Positions 1-12,624 of a stretch of DNA of 64,000 nucleotides are shown one piece after another. Numbering within the stretch: position 1 is the stretch's first letter; the number at the start of each line of letters is the position of its first letter. Both the position numbers and the translations under genes were made by a program. The DNA comes from Aquilaria yunnanensis (taxonomy: Eukaryota > Streptophyta > Magnoliopsida > Malvales > Thymelaeaceae), in contig CM077597.1 in assembly GCA_039654915.1 (NCBI GenBank), forward strand, positions 56,882,001-56,946,000, given 5' to 3'. Below the pieces are notes generated by a model, which saw only the letters and a list, made by a program, of their open reading frames with translations, had not been told where the DNA came from and did no database searches.

Positions 1-1345
1 GCTGTTACACAACATAATAAGTACCACTACTAAAAATACCAAATGTGCTCTTAAAATCACCAAACTTTCCAAATCATAACTAGACATATGGAAGTTCATG
101 TACCTAAAATTTTGAATCAAAAATCAAACCAAAATTTCATTTTGGATGAGATTTTTCTGCTGGACCTGAAACGACAGAATTGAGGGGAGTACGTTTGATT
201 GAGAAACTTAGTAAGGGTAGCACATGGATTCAAAAGGCAATGTAACCATCATTAAAACTTGCATCCAAACACACTAAAACACAAAAACCACAATGTATAT
301 ATACAAGATATAACAAGTAAATGCTGCAGCCATTCACAACCAACGAACACATGAAATGCGGCAGCAACATAAACCATAGGTTAGTTCATAAAACATGCAA
401 TAAACATAAGTAAATCGCTATGGCAGCCCTCCTCAAGCTAATACCTGGTCTTAGGAGGATTTTAACACTAGTTCATACTAACTTTTGGCTCTAGAAACCC
501 TCATTTCACTGCCATCCTAGTGCACTTCACACTAGGTCACAAAACCTTCAATAAGTGCACTCCCCTCACTAAGCTTGGTTCATCAAGATCATGGCTCCCT
601 CCAAAACTTAGCCCTAGCTCCATGGTTTCTTGAAAATATAGAAAACAACCCTGATAGTAAGAGAACCCTTCGCAAAGTGGGTAGGCCAAAAATCAAGCTT
701 GATCCTTGAAATATCCAAGCAATAGCTCTAGTTTGCTTCCAATTGCTTCATTTACCCTTCAATTTCAATCAATTGAAAGTTTGAAGGTGTGGTGGCTTTG
801 GAGGAAATGTGCCTATGTTCTTGGACTAGAGGAGGTTGAAAATGGGAGAGAGATAAGTGTATTGGCCACTTAAATGACCTTTAATGAGCTTAAGGGCACA
901 AATCACACTTAAGCAAGCTTAACCTTGCTTTATGTCATCTTCCTTCTCACTAATTGTGGTTTCTTTGTCTTAAACTCATTGCTACACATGTGCCCAAAAT
1001 TTTTAACCCATTTACCAGCAATAGCCGCCCCTCCCTAGGTGGGAAAACTCCAAATTGCTTCATTTGACTTAAGTGAAAGCCATACACATCCTAACGCCTA
1101 CATTAGAACACTTAGGTCCTTTATGCGTCTTTGTGTTTTCATTGTCCTTAGTTCTCTTCCAAAAGTAATTTGGTCCTCCAATAGCATGTCCATATTATTC
1201 ATATCCTACCCATAACTCTGCAAAGCTCTTTCTTGAGAGTTTGCAATTAAGTACATGAGTTTTCAAAGCCTTACAAAGAAGTCAATAGGTTGCTTGAAAA
1301 GCAAGCAACCCTTAAGGCTTTTCTTGGGGACCAAGTTACCATTTT
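1..1345 (-). repeat. Del-family LTR fragment, reverse orientation, truncated at both ends
   Basis: This stretch is the reverse complement of the Del LTR seen complete at 4396-6869. It runs from the segment around the GTTGTGCAGCAGCTG motif (window edge) down to the segment around CCCAAGAAAAGCC near 1325, where it stops short of the LTR start. It meets a forward copy of the LTR beginning head-to-head at about 1346. It has no coding capacity; the short open frames here also occur in other LTR copies. The left end is cut by the window edge, so its full extent is unknown. Confidence 0.8.
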
Positions 1346-1573
1346 AACACCTCACAAAATGGGAGAATTACAAGTGTGTCATAATGGCTAAAAACCATTA
1401 CATTGTGCAATTCTCACCCTAGTGATTGAAGTGCGGGGGGTAAAAGGCATGATCAACACCTCCTTAAAAGTGTTCCAGGTTGGTAACCTGGCCCCCAAGA
1501 AAAGCCTTAAGGATTGCTTGTTTTCCAAGCAACCTATTGACTTTTTTGTAAGGTTTTGGAAATTCGGGTACTT
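1346..1573 (+). repeat. Del-family LTR fragment, first ~230 bp, forward
   Basis: The sequence from CCTCACAAAATGGGAG onward matches the first part of the Del LTR, with the opening TGTTACCA damaged. It ends near GGAAATTCGGGTACTT, where LTR X sequence starts with TGACATGGCC. A longer piece of the same LTR start is followed by the same X sequence at 10656-10971, but X enters at a different LTR position there, so the two X insertions are independent. Confidence 0.75.
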
Positions 1574-2369
1574 TGACATGGCCCTCCTTGGGCCCTGCCC
1601 AGGAAGCCCTGTGAGAACTGGTCTCACGGTGGATTGCAATTGGCTAGTTGTGTATGTCTGCAGATTAAATCCCATGATACTAGTTGATTATCCTAGAATA
1701 TACAATATGCATGCTCTTCATGCTTTGACTTGGTTTATTAAAACCATAAAACATTAACTTGGCCAAGTAATTTCTACACAAAAATAAGTACAAATAGCGA
1801 AAGCATAGAAAATCAACATTAGTGTGAGTTTACTACACATAACAACTCGTGAGAACATTCATACACAAAGTAGACTAATGCCCTCACCCAAGAGGAATCC
1901 TAGAGTCAAGGACTCCTCATAACATAGACTATGGAGGCAACTAAAAGTACTGTATAAATACAAGCCTCTACTAAGATCTCTTTGACTTAACTCCCACCAA
2001 TGATAGATGTCCAGTGGCGAGTTTCAAAAGTCCTTTGCCAAGTGCTACTAGGCTCTGTAGCCAAAGGAAGATACTAGTTAGTACTGTTACTTGACCAACA
2101 GGCCAACTGAATATACTAGAATCATCAAGATTCTCAAATGTCGTACCTGTACACACAAAAGAACACTACCGCGAGAATCCTCAACGATTACCTGGTCTAG
2201 CAACTTTAGTCTCTGCATAACATAACTAAGGAGTGAGAATTTGATAATTCTCAGTAAGGGGTCTTTAGTGTACCTGCAGGAAAATTACAAGGACTAGACA
2301 TATGATAAACATATGTAAACTTGCTGTGAGCTCACGTAGCATGAGGGTCTGATATATGCACATATAACT
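1574..2369 (-). repeat. LTR X, truncated copy
   Basis: The piece starts TGACATGGCCCTCC and is collinear with 10971-11029 plus 14541-15186. It contains the hairpin TGAGAATT-TGAT-AATTCTCA at 2234-2253, followed by AGTAAGG. It stops at about 2369, where reverse Del LTR begins, so roughly the last 1 kb of X is missing. Minus orientation is inferred because the hairpin and its CCCTTACT flank read in the same sense as in the Del LTR when the minus strand is read. No open frame of note. Confidence 0.6.
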
Positions 2370-3803
2370 AGTAAGGGTTGGTTTGAAGGTGATCAAAACA
2401 AGACATAATGAAGTTGATGTACCTAAAATTTCAGACTAAAACTCAAACCACAAGGGTTGGTTTGAAGGTGATCTTTCAGCTGGACCTGAAATGACAGAAT
2501 TGAGGGGAGTAAATTTCATTGAGAAACTTAGTAAGGGCAGCACTTGGTTTGTTAAGGTAATGTGATCCTCATTAAAACATGAATCCAAAGACACTAAAAC
2601 ATAAAAACCACAATGCATATATACAAGATATAGCAACCAAATGCAGCAGCCAATCACAACAAAGAAACACATGAAATGCAGCAGCAACAATAACCATAGA
2701 TTAGTCCGTAAAACATGCAATAAACTGAAATAAATCACTATGGCCGCCCTCCTCAAGCTAATGCTTGGTCTTAGGAGGATTTTAACACTAGGTAGTACTA
2801 ACTTTGGGCTCTAGAAATCCTCATTTTACGGCCATCTTTGTGCACTTCACACTAGGTCACAAAACCTTCAATAAGTGCACTCCCCTCACCAAGCTTGGTT
2901 CATCAAGCTCATGGCTCTCTTCCAAGCTTAGCCCTAGCTCCATGGATGTTTGGAAATTACAAAAAACAGTCCATGAGAGTATGAGAACCCTTACCAAAGT
3001 GGGTAATCTGAAAATCAAGCTTGATCCTTGAAGTATGCAAGAAATAGCTCTAGTTTGCTTCCAATTGCTTCCTTTTGCCTTCAACTTCAATCAATTGTAA
3101 GTTTGAAGGTGTGATGGCTATGGAGGAAGTATGGCTATGTTCCTGGATTGGGGGAGGACGAAAATGAGAGAGGGATAAGTGATTTGGCCACTTAAATGAC
3201 CTTAAATGAGCTTAAGGGCACCAAAACACACTTAACAAGCTTAACCTTGCTTTATGTCACTTTCCTTCTCACTAATTATGGTTTCTTTGTCTTAAAATCA
3301 TTGGTACACATGTGCCCAAGATTTTTGACTAATTATCAAGTCTTGGCTGCCTCCCCCTATGGTGGGATAACCCAACAATTCCACCCTTAGACTTAAGTCA
3401 AAAGCTTGAACACCTTAAGGTTTACATTAGGACATTTAGGTCCTTCTTGTCTTTAGTGTTTCCTTTGTCCAAACTTGTCTTCCATGACCAATTTGGTCCT
3501 CCAATAGCACTTTCATACCATTCATATCCTTCCCATAACTCTCCAAGTCTTTTTCTTGAGAGTTTTGCAATTGAGTACCTGAATTTCCAAAACCATACAA
3601 AAAAGTCCATAGGTTGCTTGACAAACAAGCAATCCTTAGGCTTTTCTTGGGGACCAGGTTACCAACTTGGAACACTTTTAAGGAGGTGTTGATCATGCCT
3701 TTTAATCCCCACACTTCAATCACTATGTTGAGAATTACACAATATAATGGTTTTTTGCCATTATGATACACTTGTAATTCTCCCATTTTGTGAGGTGGTA
3801 AAA
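2370..3803 (-). repeat. 3' LTR of minus-strand Del element (Del-D), truncated
   Basis: The reverse complement matches the first ~1.43 kb of the Del LTR. Its LTR start lies at about 3797-3803 (GGTAAAA on the plus strand, a mutated GGTAACA). It is followed on the right by a polypurine tract (plus strand CCTCCCCCCCTT) and then by the end of a minus-strand pol, as expected for a 3' LTR. The distal half is lost at the junction with LTR X near 2369. Confidence 0.75.
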
Positions 3804-4395
3804 ATCCTCCCCCCCTTAAAACTTTTGGTCCTCTAAAATAGCCTTTAGCTTCGGGTATTCTTCAGGATACCTTGTGATAAGGTCTTTTTTAGTTTCCTAG
3901 GTTGTTTCTCTTTCAAAGTGTTGTGACCATTGAACTTTAACCATGGGAATATGTTTCTTTCTTAACCTTCTGGTATCCTTGGCTAAGATAGATATAGGTT
4001 TCTATTCATATGTCAAGTTAGGTTCCAATTGTATGATTTCCACTACAATAGCATGCTTTGTGTCCAGTAGATACTTCTTAAGCATACTGATGTGAAAAAC
4101 ACTATCAACACTTGACATCCTTGGTGTTAGAGCTAACCTGTATGCTACCTTGCCAATTCTGTCCAAGATCTCATAAGGACTGATGTATCTTGGAGCTAAC
4201 TTCGTTCTTCTACCAAATTTGACAGTGCCTTTAGTTGGTGCAACTTTCAGCCAAACATTGTCACCAACCTCAAATTTCAAGTCTCTCCTTCTTTTGTTGG
4301 CATAGGCTGTGGTCCTCTCATTGGCTGCCTTTAATCTCTCTTGGATCTTCTTGATTTTGGCAGTAGTCTCTTCAATAATTTCGGGACCCAACTCT
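3804..4395 (-). pseudogene. Del-D pol 3' end: integrase C-terminus and chromodomain-like tail
   Basis: A minus-strand frame from 4391 to about 4002 gives a 129-residue piece. It contains the chromovirus integrase C-terminal (GPY/F-type) motif APRYISPYEIL, then the stretch VFHISMLKKYLLDTKHAIVVE and PNLTYE. Beyond a stop, matching sequence for a short chromodomain-like tail continues to 3815. It is nearly collinear with the last part of Del-A pol (63084-63659). The fragment lies directly upstream (in element sense) of its polypurine tract and 3' LTR. It is separated from the integrase core at 6875-7345 by the solo LTR at 4396-6869. It is a dead remnant and makes no protein by itself. Confidence 0.8.
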
Positions 4396-6869
4396 TGTTA
4401 CGACGTCATAAAATGGGAGAATTACAAGTGTATCATAATGGCTAAAAACCATTATCTTATGTACTTCTCACCATAGTGTTTGAAGTGTGGGGGATAAAAG
4501 GCATGATCAACACCTCCTTAAAAGTGTTCCAAGTTGGTAACTTGGTCCCCAAGAAAAGCCTTAAGGATTGCTTATTTGTCAAGCAACCTATCAACTTTTT
4601 TGTAAGGTTTTGGAAATTCGGGTACTCAATTGCAAAACTCTCAAGAAAGAGACATGGAGAGTTATGGGAAGGATATAAATGGTATGAAAGTGCTATTTGA
4701 GGACCAAATTGCTCATGGAAGACAAGTTTGGAAAAAGGAAACACTAAAGGCAGTAAGGACCTAAATGTCCTAGTGTAAACCTTAAGGTGTTCAAGTTTTT
4801 GACTTAAGTCTAAGGGTGGAATTGTGGGGTTATCCCACCATGGGGGAGGCAGCCATGACTTGATAATTAGTCAAAAATGTTGGGCACATGTGTACCAATG
4901 AGTTTAAGACAAAGAAACCATAATTAGTGAGAAGGAAAATGACATAAAGCAAGGTTAAGCTTGTTAAGTGTGTTTTGGTGCCCTTAAGCTCATTGAAGGC
5001 CATTTAAGTGTCCAAATCACTTATCCCACTCTCATTTTCATCCTCCCCCAGCCCAAGAACACAGCCATACTTCCTCCATAGCCACCACACCTTCAAAATT
5101 GCAATTGATTGAAATTGAAGGCAAAAGGAAGCAATTGGAAGCAAACTAGAGCTATTTCTTGCATACTTCAAGGATTAAGCTTCAAATTCGGCCTACTCAC
5201 TTTGGTAAGGGTTCTCTTGCTCTCATGGGTTTTTTTTTGTATTTTCAAACATCCATGGAGCTATGCCTAAGCTTGGAAGAGAGCCATGAGCTTGATGGAC
5301 CAAGCTTATCGAGGGGAGTGCACTTACTGAAGGTTTTGTGACCTACTGTCAAGTGTATAGAGATGGTAGTGAAATGAGGGTTTCTAGAGTCCAAAGTTAG
5401 TACTAACTACTGTTAAAATCCTCCTATGACCAAGCATTAGCTTGAGGCGGGCTGCCATAGTGATTTGGTTATGTTTATTATGTGTTTTATGGACTAACCT
5501 ATGGTATATGTTGCTGCCACATTTCATGTGTTTGTTGTTTGTGTTTGGCTGTTGCATTTGGTTGCTATATCTTGTATATATGCATTGTGATTTTTTTGTT
5601 TTAGTGTCTTTGGATGCAGGTTTTAATGAGGATCACATTACCTTAACAAACCAAGTGTTACCCTTACTAAGTTTCTCAATGAAACTTACTCCCCTCAATT
5701 CTGTCATTTCAGGTCCAGCTGAAAGATCACCTTCAAAATAAACTTTGTAGTTTGAGTTGTGATCTAAAATATTACTTACATGAGCTTCCATATGTCTAGT
5801 TGTGATCTGGAAATTTTGGTGATTTTAGGAGAACATTTGGTATTTTTAATGGTGGTACTTACTGTGTTGTGCAGCAGCTGTCCAGCATCCTGTTTTTGGA
5901 GTCCATTTTGTCTCAGGACCTCCTGTAACCTAGGGTGCGTATTTAGCTGAGTTGAGACCATATTGTAGTGCATGTCTTCATGTAAGATGAGACAAGTATG
6001 TGAACATTTGAGTAATGTTTTGGATATGTAAGTGATGTGGTGCAAAGCTGCCTAAGTGTGAATGATAGGCTGCTTACTTCTAAATACTGTTTTGGCCACG
6101 TAAAGTTGCTAGATGCAAGAGAATATAATTAATATGTGTATTGGACATGTATGGGATAGCCTTGGAGGGCTTTCCCCTTGTGAATGAAGTGCTTGCATGG
6201 TTTGGAAAAATTGTATGGGCAAAACGGTCCAAAAGTTGCTAAAATTTTGACTCTGTACCTAAAGTTTAATATCTCCCTGTGTAGAATGAATCTTGGTAAG
6301 AAATTTTTACTACACCTAGAGAACATCCAGAAGTTGAACTGGAATTTATAATTTCTGGATTTGGATCCTTGTAGCCAAAGATATCACGTTGCAAAATTGG
6401 CTGAGTTACTGTTCATTTGGTCAGAATTTTGTAACCAACTTAAAAAATCCATAACTTGGTCCATAGGTGGGATATTGATGTAAAAAATAATTCCTTGGTT
6501 TTCTATAAGTCTCTAATTCATATTGGAGCAAAGAAAATAGGGGTTATGAAGCTAGAATGATACAGTTTATTAGTGGAAGTTACAGGTGCAGTAGTTGGCC
6601 ACTAGAACTTAACAAGATTGCCTAATGTGTGGAAGCCAAAACTAAGACTTGTGCTAGTGTTTTCCTTCTTTGCTGCCATGGTGTGCATAAAATGTGAATA
6701 TGTGTGTGATGGTTGGACCAATATGCATGTATTTACATAGTGCCCAAGAGGGCCACTTGGGTATGCACACTAAGGGTAGTGTTCTGACGGCCTACAGAAC
6801 ATTACCAATCCTGGGAGTCTGAATGCACAGTTTTGGCACCATAACTGGACTACCCCGGAGTGGGTAAGA
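4396..6869 (+). mobile_element. Solo Del LTR, complete (2474 bp), TSD ACTCT
   Basis: This is the best reference for the Del LTR. It starts TGTTACG and ends GGTAAGA, degraded from TGTTACC...GGTAACA. Both sides carry ACTCT (4391-4395 and 6870-6874). The flanking pol sequence is collinear across the insertion: the left side ends in the integrase segment ...ELGP and the right side continues with the preceding ...EASDRLE segment on the minus strand. A solo LTR results when the two LTRs of an inserted element recombine. The LTR holds a TATA-like stretch near 5567-5583, and at 5669-5687 the hairpin AAGTTTC-TCAAT-GAAACTT between CCCTTACT and ACTCCCC. No coding region. Confidence 0.92.
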
Positions 6870-6874
6870 ACTCT

Positions 6875-7345
6875 AGCCTATCTGAGGCTTCCACCCAATA
6901 GTGTGGTGTCATGCACCTTCTTCCATATAATGCTTCATAAGGTGCCATGCCAATGGTGCTCTGTTAACTATTATTATATGAGAATTCGACCAATGGAAAG
7001 TGTTGGTCCCATTCACCTTTGAAATCCAAAACACAGCTCCTGAGCATGTCTTCCAGTATATGTGTCACCCTTTCAGATTGCCCATCTGTCTGAGGATGAG
7101 AAGTAGTACTCACATGGATTTTGGTTCCTAGTGCTTTATGAAAAGCACTCCAAAACCGTGCTGTAAATCTTAGATCTCTATCAGATACAATAGAGTCTAG
7201 CACTCCATGTAGTCTCACTATCTACTGGACATACATCTGGGCTAACTTCTCCAAGGAGTCTGTGAGTCTCATAGGTAAGAAGTGGGAACATTTGGTTAGC
7301 CTATCCATAATGACCCAGATTGTATCATGCCTTGGGTTCTCATCC
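6875..7345 (-). pseudogene. Del-D integrase core fragment
   Basis: The minus strand encodes an integrase catalytic-core fragment. From about 7345 down it shows a piece like HDTIWVI and TKCSHFLP, then SIVSDRDLRFTARFW (second catalytic Asp region), then SHPQTDGQSERV with the catalytic Glu, and FKGEWDQHFPLVEFSYNNS. An in-frame stop replaces the residue after the segment MYVQ, and another follows SYNNS near 6964. It is collinear with Del-A 62630-63080. At about 7341 it is joined abruptly to leader sequence of element E, so reverse transcriptase and RNase H of this copy are deleted. Confidence 0.8.
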
Positions 7346-7462
7346 TGCACAATAGCTCACATATACACACATCTGCTCAATAAGTACAAGTCAACTTAAA
7401 CTTAAGTGGGAACAAGTATAGACAGACCCTTAGGTCCTAACCTGCTCTAATACCAACAAAGC
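7341..7462 (-). promoter_or_regulatory. Primer binding site and leader stub of element E
   Basis: On the minus strand the LTR end GGGGCGTGACA is followed by GCTT and then TGGTATTAGAGC (plus 7444-7455). This is the usual initiator-Met tRNA primer site TGGTATCAGAGC with one C-to-T change. About 100 bp of untranslated leader follow before the sequence switches to Del integrase. A primer site next to an LTR shows that LTR E is a 5' LTR and that nearly the whole internal region of E has been deleted. Confidence 0.75.
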
Positions 7463-9362
7463 TGTCACGCCCCACACATGCCCTACCTTAATTGTACCTT
7501 TTTCAAACTAGGAGTACCTACCGAGCACACTTAGGGCACTAACATATAGTGCACTAGGTCACAACGCACAAGCATAGACAGGCCACTTGGGAGCACCACA
7601 GGATTCTACTAGGCTAATCTTACGTCTAGGTTGTGCCACAAGGCATGCTTTTCAAACAATTTTCCATGTATTGTGTTGTTGTGCATATCAAGTGTGCATA
7701 CAAGATGCATGACATCCAAGATACCCATTATCATGTTTTGAAACTCATTTTCATATGCAAGGAGGTTAACTAGTCATGCATTTCTGAGCTCACACAAGAT
7801 ATACCACACTTATGCACATAACCGAAACTACATAGGCATTTACCTAAGTAAGCCTACCCAAGGCCTACTTCAAAACATACATACCAACTAGTACAATATT
7901 CCTTGGAAAGTACTAAGAGCACTCAAAACGTACAAACATCCAAGATACATACTACATGCCACTAAAATTGGTAGTACCCAAAAGGCACCTTAAACACATA
8001 ATACATAATGGTGGTTTGCAAAACAAGTCCCACCACTACTCCCATAATCAAAAGTTCCATCCACAAGGTTAAAGCCCAAGAGTATACATCCATAGTTCTA
8101 GACTTGCTGCACAATCTAATCACAAGGCCTGCAAGCACTCAAACATGTGAGCTTGCCCTTACATAAGACTTGTACTTTGTACTAATGAGCTTTCTTTCAG
8201 TTTTTAGTACATACCTTAATACAACCGAACATAACCTTAACATACAATTTACTCAAGCTCAATTCCCTTTCCTGTAAACACATAAATATTGGGCATGAGT
8301 TATAGACACAACTCATTAAGGATTCACACAGCTCTTATGAGCTTATTTATTTAAGTCTAAAGAGTTAACCTCCCATAAGCTAGCTCAACCTGCACAAAAA
8401 GACATGAAGACATGAAAACACAAGTATGTACATGTATATCAACTAACTAACTAACAAAGGTCAGCAAGCACAAACAAAGCACCAAAGCTCACAACTCACA
8501 CACCACACACAAGATTCTTGGTCTCGGCCAAACACAATACTAGCAAATAAACACCATATCATTTCGATTTCACACTTCCTCCAATCACCATTGCATATAG
8601 AGCTCCAGATTCACCCATAGGCTTGCTTACCTATGTTAGAGCCTTAGTACTTACCTTTACTTACCTAGCAGCAAACATATTACACATATACCCAAAGGTA
8701 GAACATAGCCCCTATGGCACTCTAAGTTCATCTAGTTCAATCAGCAATCACTTAGAAGCCTAATGCTCACTTGAATATGGAATAATACCAAAATCAAGTA
8801 TAGTATAGTGAATCCTTACCAATTCCCATCCTTAACTCTCGACCAACACTTGGATGCAAGAATCAAACTTTTAATCCAAGCCTTCTTGGTCACCTATGGC
8901 CGAACACAACAAGTGTGAGCTTAATTCTTCAAACTTGGCTCAAATCATCAAGAATTCACCATGGATCAATTGGAAGTTTTGACCTTATTAATCAATCGGC
9001 CAACTTGTGGAGACATGCATAATCCAGCCATGAGCCACATGGCATGAAAATGGCAAAATGCTAGCCTCATTAAGACCATTTTCTTGTATGGTGCCATGTA
9101 GTCCTCAAAGAACACCTAGTGTCATTCATGACACCAAAAATTATGAGCAATTTGGTCCCCAAACTTACAATTTCACCACTACAACCTGAAGTCATTTAAA
9201 CGATTTTTCTTGCATTCTTAGTAGACAAAATTTCAATGTACTCGCATGTACCCACTAGGCTTGTTACATGCACCCTATAATCATGCACATGAATTTGTCC
9301 TCCACTTCAAATTTTATTCAAAATTTTCACATAAGCCTAGTAGGAAAATGAGGGTTATGACA
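7463..9362 (-). mobile_element. LTR E: orphan 5' LTR of a chromovirus-type element (1900 bp)
   Basis: On the plus strand the segment starts TGTCACGCCCC and ends GGTTATGACA, so on the minus strand it reads TGTCATAACC...GGCGTGACA, a standard LTR with TG/CA ends. The primer site sits at its minus-strand 3' edge. It contains the hairpin TGAGTT-ATAGACAC-AACTCA at 8296-8315 followed by TTAAGG, the same arrangement as in LTR X. It abuts the distal end of Del LTR H at 9363; the partner TSD of the right flank TACCT is lost with the rest of the element. There is no coding sequence in these 1.9 kb. Confidence 0.72.
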
Positions 9363-11822
9363 TACCTACTCTAGGGTAGTCCAGCTATGGTGCAAAAAAT
9401 GTGCATTTTAAACTCCCGGGATCGGTATGATCTATAGCCCATCAGAACAATACCGTTAGTGTGCATATGGAAGTGGCCCTCTTGGGCACTATGTAAATGC
9501 ATGCATATTAGTCCAACCATCACACACATTCACATTTTACAAACACCATGGTAGCAAGGAAGGAAAGCACTAGCACAGGTCTTAATCTTGGCTACCACAC
9601 ATTAGGCAATCTTATTAAGTGTAAGTGACCAACCACTACACCTAAAACTCCTTCCAAAAAATTGTATTAATATAGCCATGTAACCTCATAGTTTGTTTAC
9701 TTCATTACCAAGTAGAGTATTTAATCAAACCAAGGAATATGATTTTGCATCAATAGCCCACCTATGGACCAAGTTATGGATTTTTTAAGTTGGTTACAAA
9801 ATTCTGACCAAATGAACATTAACTTAGCCAACTTTGCAACGCTTATCTTTGGCTACAGAACTCCAAATTCAGAAATTCAAAATCCTAATTAAACATCTAG
9901 ATGTGATCTAGATGTGGTCAAAACTTCATATAAGGATTCATCGTACATAGGGAGATATTAAACTTTGTGTGCAGTGTAAAAAATCTAGCCACTTTATGAC
10001 CATTTTGCCCATACAAATTTTCCAAACCATGCAAACACTTCATTCACAAGGGGTAAGCCCTCCAAGGCTATCCCATATACGTCCAATACACATTTCAAGT
10101 ACATGATCTTGCATTTAACAACAATATACAGCCAAAACAGAATTTACAAGTAAGCAGCCTATCATTCACACTTAGGCAGTTTTGCACCACATCACATACA
10201 TAGCCAAAACATTACTAAAAAATTCACATACCTGTCTCATTTTACATACACTACATGTACACGCACACATGCACTACATAATAGTCTTAACTCAGCTAAA
10301 TACGCACCCTGAGTTATAGGAGTGCCTAAGACACAATGGACTCCAGAAATAGCATGCTAGACAGTTGCTACATAACTCAATAAGCACCATCACTAAAAAT
10401 ACCAAATGTGCTCCTAAAATCACCAAAATTTCTAGATCACAACTAGATATATAGTGGTTTAAGTAACTGAAATTTTAGATCAAAACTCAAACTACAAATA
10501 GTTTGAATATGATCTTTTTGTTGGACCTGAAATGGACAGATTTGAGGGGAGTAAGTTTCATTGTGGAACTTGGTAAGGGTAACACTTGTACTCTTAAGGA
10601 AATTTGACTCTCATTAAAACTTGCATGCAAAGTCATTAAAATATAACACCATAATTGTTACTACCTCACAAAAATGGGAGATTTACAAGTGTTTCATAAT
10701 GGCTAAAAACCATTATATTGTGTAATTCTTACCATAGTAGTTGAAGTGTGGGGGCTAAAAGGCATGATCGACACCTCCTTAAAAGTGTTCCAAGTTAGTA
10801 GCTTCACCCCCAAGAAAAGCCTTAAGAATTTCTTGTTTGTCAAGCAACCTATAACTTTTTTCTAGGAGTTTGGAAATTCGGGTACTCAATTGCAAAACTT
10901 TCACAAAAGAGAATTGGAGAGTTGTGGGAAGGATATGAATGGTGTGAAAGTGCTATTTGAGGACAAAATTTGATATGGCCATCCTTGGCCCCTGCCCAGG
11001 AAGCTTGTGAAAGCAGGTCTCACGGTGGTTGTTGTAATAACCTAAAAATCCTGAGTATTTAAGTCTTAGATTATGAAGATAAAAAGGGCTCAGAAAATTT
11101 TTCTAAAATGGGAATTTAGCTCATTAAGCTCGGCATACATTAAATTAAGTGAGGAATGGGTATATGTGAGTGTTGGACACTCTTGGAAATAAACTTGGCT
11201 TAGCGCAAGAGAATTATTGATGAAAATGGTGTAATTCAAAATTTGAGGGACTCAATTGGACAAAGGGATTTTTGTGGAAGGACTCACTTGCGTAAAATCA
11301 GAAGATAGAAGGACTAAAGGGGGAATTAGGCCATTTTAAATGGCCTAGGATGCTTGGCTGGCCATACCCCCCTAAAATACTAATATTTTATGTTACCTTC
11401 CACCATCTCCCATTATTTTAATCCACCTCCCACCATTAGTCATCACTTAGGATTCTACTTGTCACCTACTTTTGACTATTTCTACCAACTTACCCAAAAG
11501 TCTTCCAATTAGTCTTCTTTACATTCAATCTTGTCTCCCACTCATTTCAAACACATTATTCACCCCATTTGGCCAAGCATGGCCGGCCATTCAACATTCA
11601 CTCCCATTTTCATTTCATTCCATCACACAAACACTAAAACACTCTCAACTCCTCTCTCATCTCTCTCCATTTTCAGCCATGCTTTTTCTCCAAGTTCTAA
11701 CTCTTTCTTCTCATTCTAACTTTCAACCATAGCAATAAACATACATCAATGAAGGTCAACCAAGTTTGATTGGTATTTTATCTTATTTGAGCTAAGAAAA
11801 TAAGGTTTATTACTTACTAATG

Positions 11823-12624
11823 ATTTGGCCATCTTTGGCTTTTGTGCTAGAAAAAAAAGTTCTTGAAGTTTTGGCAAAGTTCATATCTTGAACTTTCTGT
11901 CAATGTACCAAGTGTTCTTGGTGATTTTGGAGCGTTAAGAGGACTACAAAGAAAAGAGCAAGTGAAGGCTCCAAGAACAAAGAAAGAATTTGGCCCTGTT
12001 TATTCTTGCCTTTATGGAGCTCTTAACCAAGTGTTCTTGGTACTTTGGAGCTCATATGGACATCCAAAGCAAGAAAACAAGCAAAAGATGCAAGAAAAAC
12101 AAGGGTATAAATTCGGCCAGCCTTTATTTTGGCATTAGTGAGTTTAAACCAAGTGTTCTTGGTAGTAAACAAGCTCTTATGGATGTTCATGGCAATAACC
12201 AAAAAGTTGGTTGCAAAAAGAGTAAGTTTTGTAAGCTAAGAAAATCAATAAATATTTGGCCATGTGTTGTTTTTGGTGATTGTGTATGTTAACCAAGTGT
12301 TCTTGGTATTTATGTGTTCCTAGAGATATATGGAACTAAAATAAGAAAGAAGAAATAAAGCATAAATTCGGCCAAGGATTCATTTTGAATTCTTTAAGTG
12401 AAAACCAAGTGTTCTTGGTATATGTAAGTTCATTTGGGCCTATGTGGCTCCTAAGTTCATTTGGGCCTAAATACAAGAATGGCTATGTTGGGCCTAAATA
12501 CAAGAAAGGCTAAGTTGGGCCTAAATACAAGAAAGGCTAATTTGGGCCTAAGTTCAAAGAAGGGCTAAATTGGGCCTTACCTCCTTAAGTTGAGGTTATG
12601 TAAGTTACACCAAGTATTCTTGGT
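11823..12624 (+). repeat. Degenerate ~120-bp repeat array with six copies of a hairpin palindrome
   Basis: The motif ACCAAGTGTTCTTGGT (six-base stem, TGTT loop) occurs at 11907, 12026, 12148, 12292 and 12404 without change, and at 12609 with one loop change (TATT). Spacing is 119, 122, 144, 112 and 205 bp. About 30 bp before the first five copies is a TTTGGCC or TTCGGCC motif, and purine-rich sequence follows. Apart from these landmarks the units are strongly diverged, so the palindrome is the best kept part of each unit. Confidence 0.85.
12436..12571 (+). repeat. 27-bp tandem repeat, about five units
   Basis: Units begin GGGCCTA at 12436, 12463, 12490, 12517 and 12544, with a further GGGCC at 12572. 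The best units read GGGCCTAAATACAAGAAAGG followed by CTAAGTT. The array follows directly after the hairpin repeat array inside LTR F. Confidence 0.9.

Noticed and set aside
11907..11922. ACCAAG hairpins as microRNA precursors
   Set aside because: A six-base stem is far too short for a plant pre-miRNA, and no longer pairing was seen around it.
11907..12624. CRISPR-like look of the regularly spaced palindromes
   Set aside because: Spacing is uneven, the intervening sequences are diverged copies of one another rather than unique spacers, and the DNA is plant nuclear.
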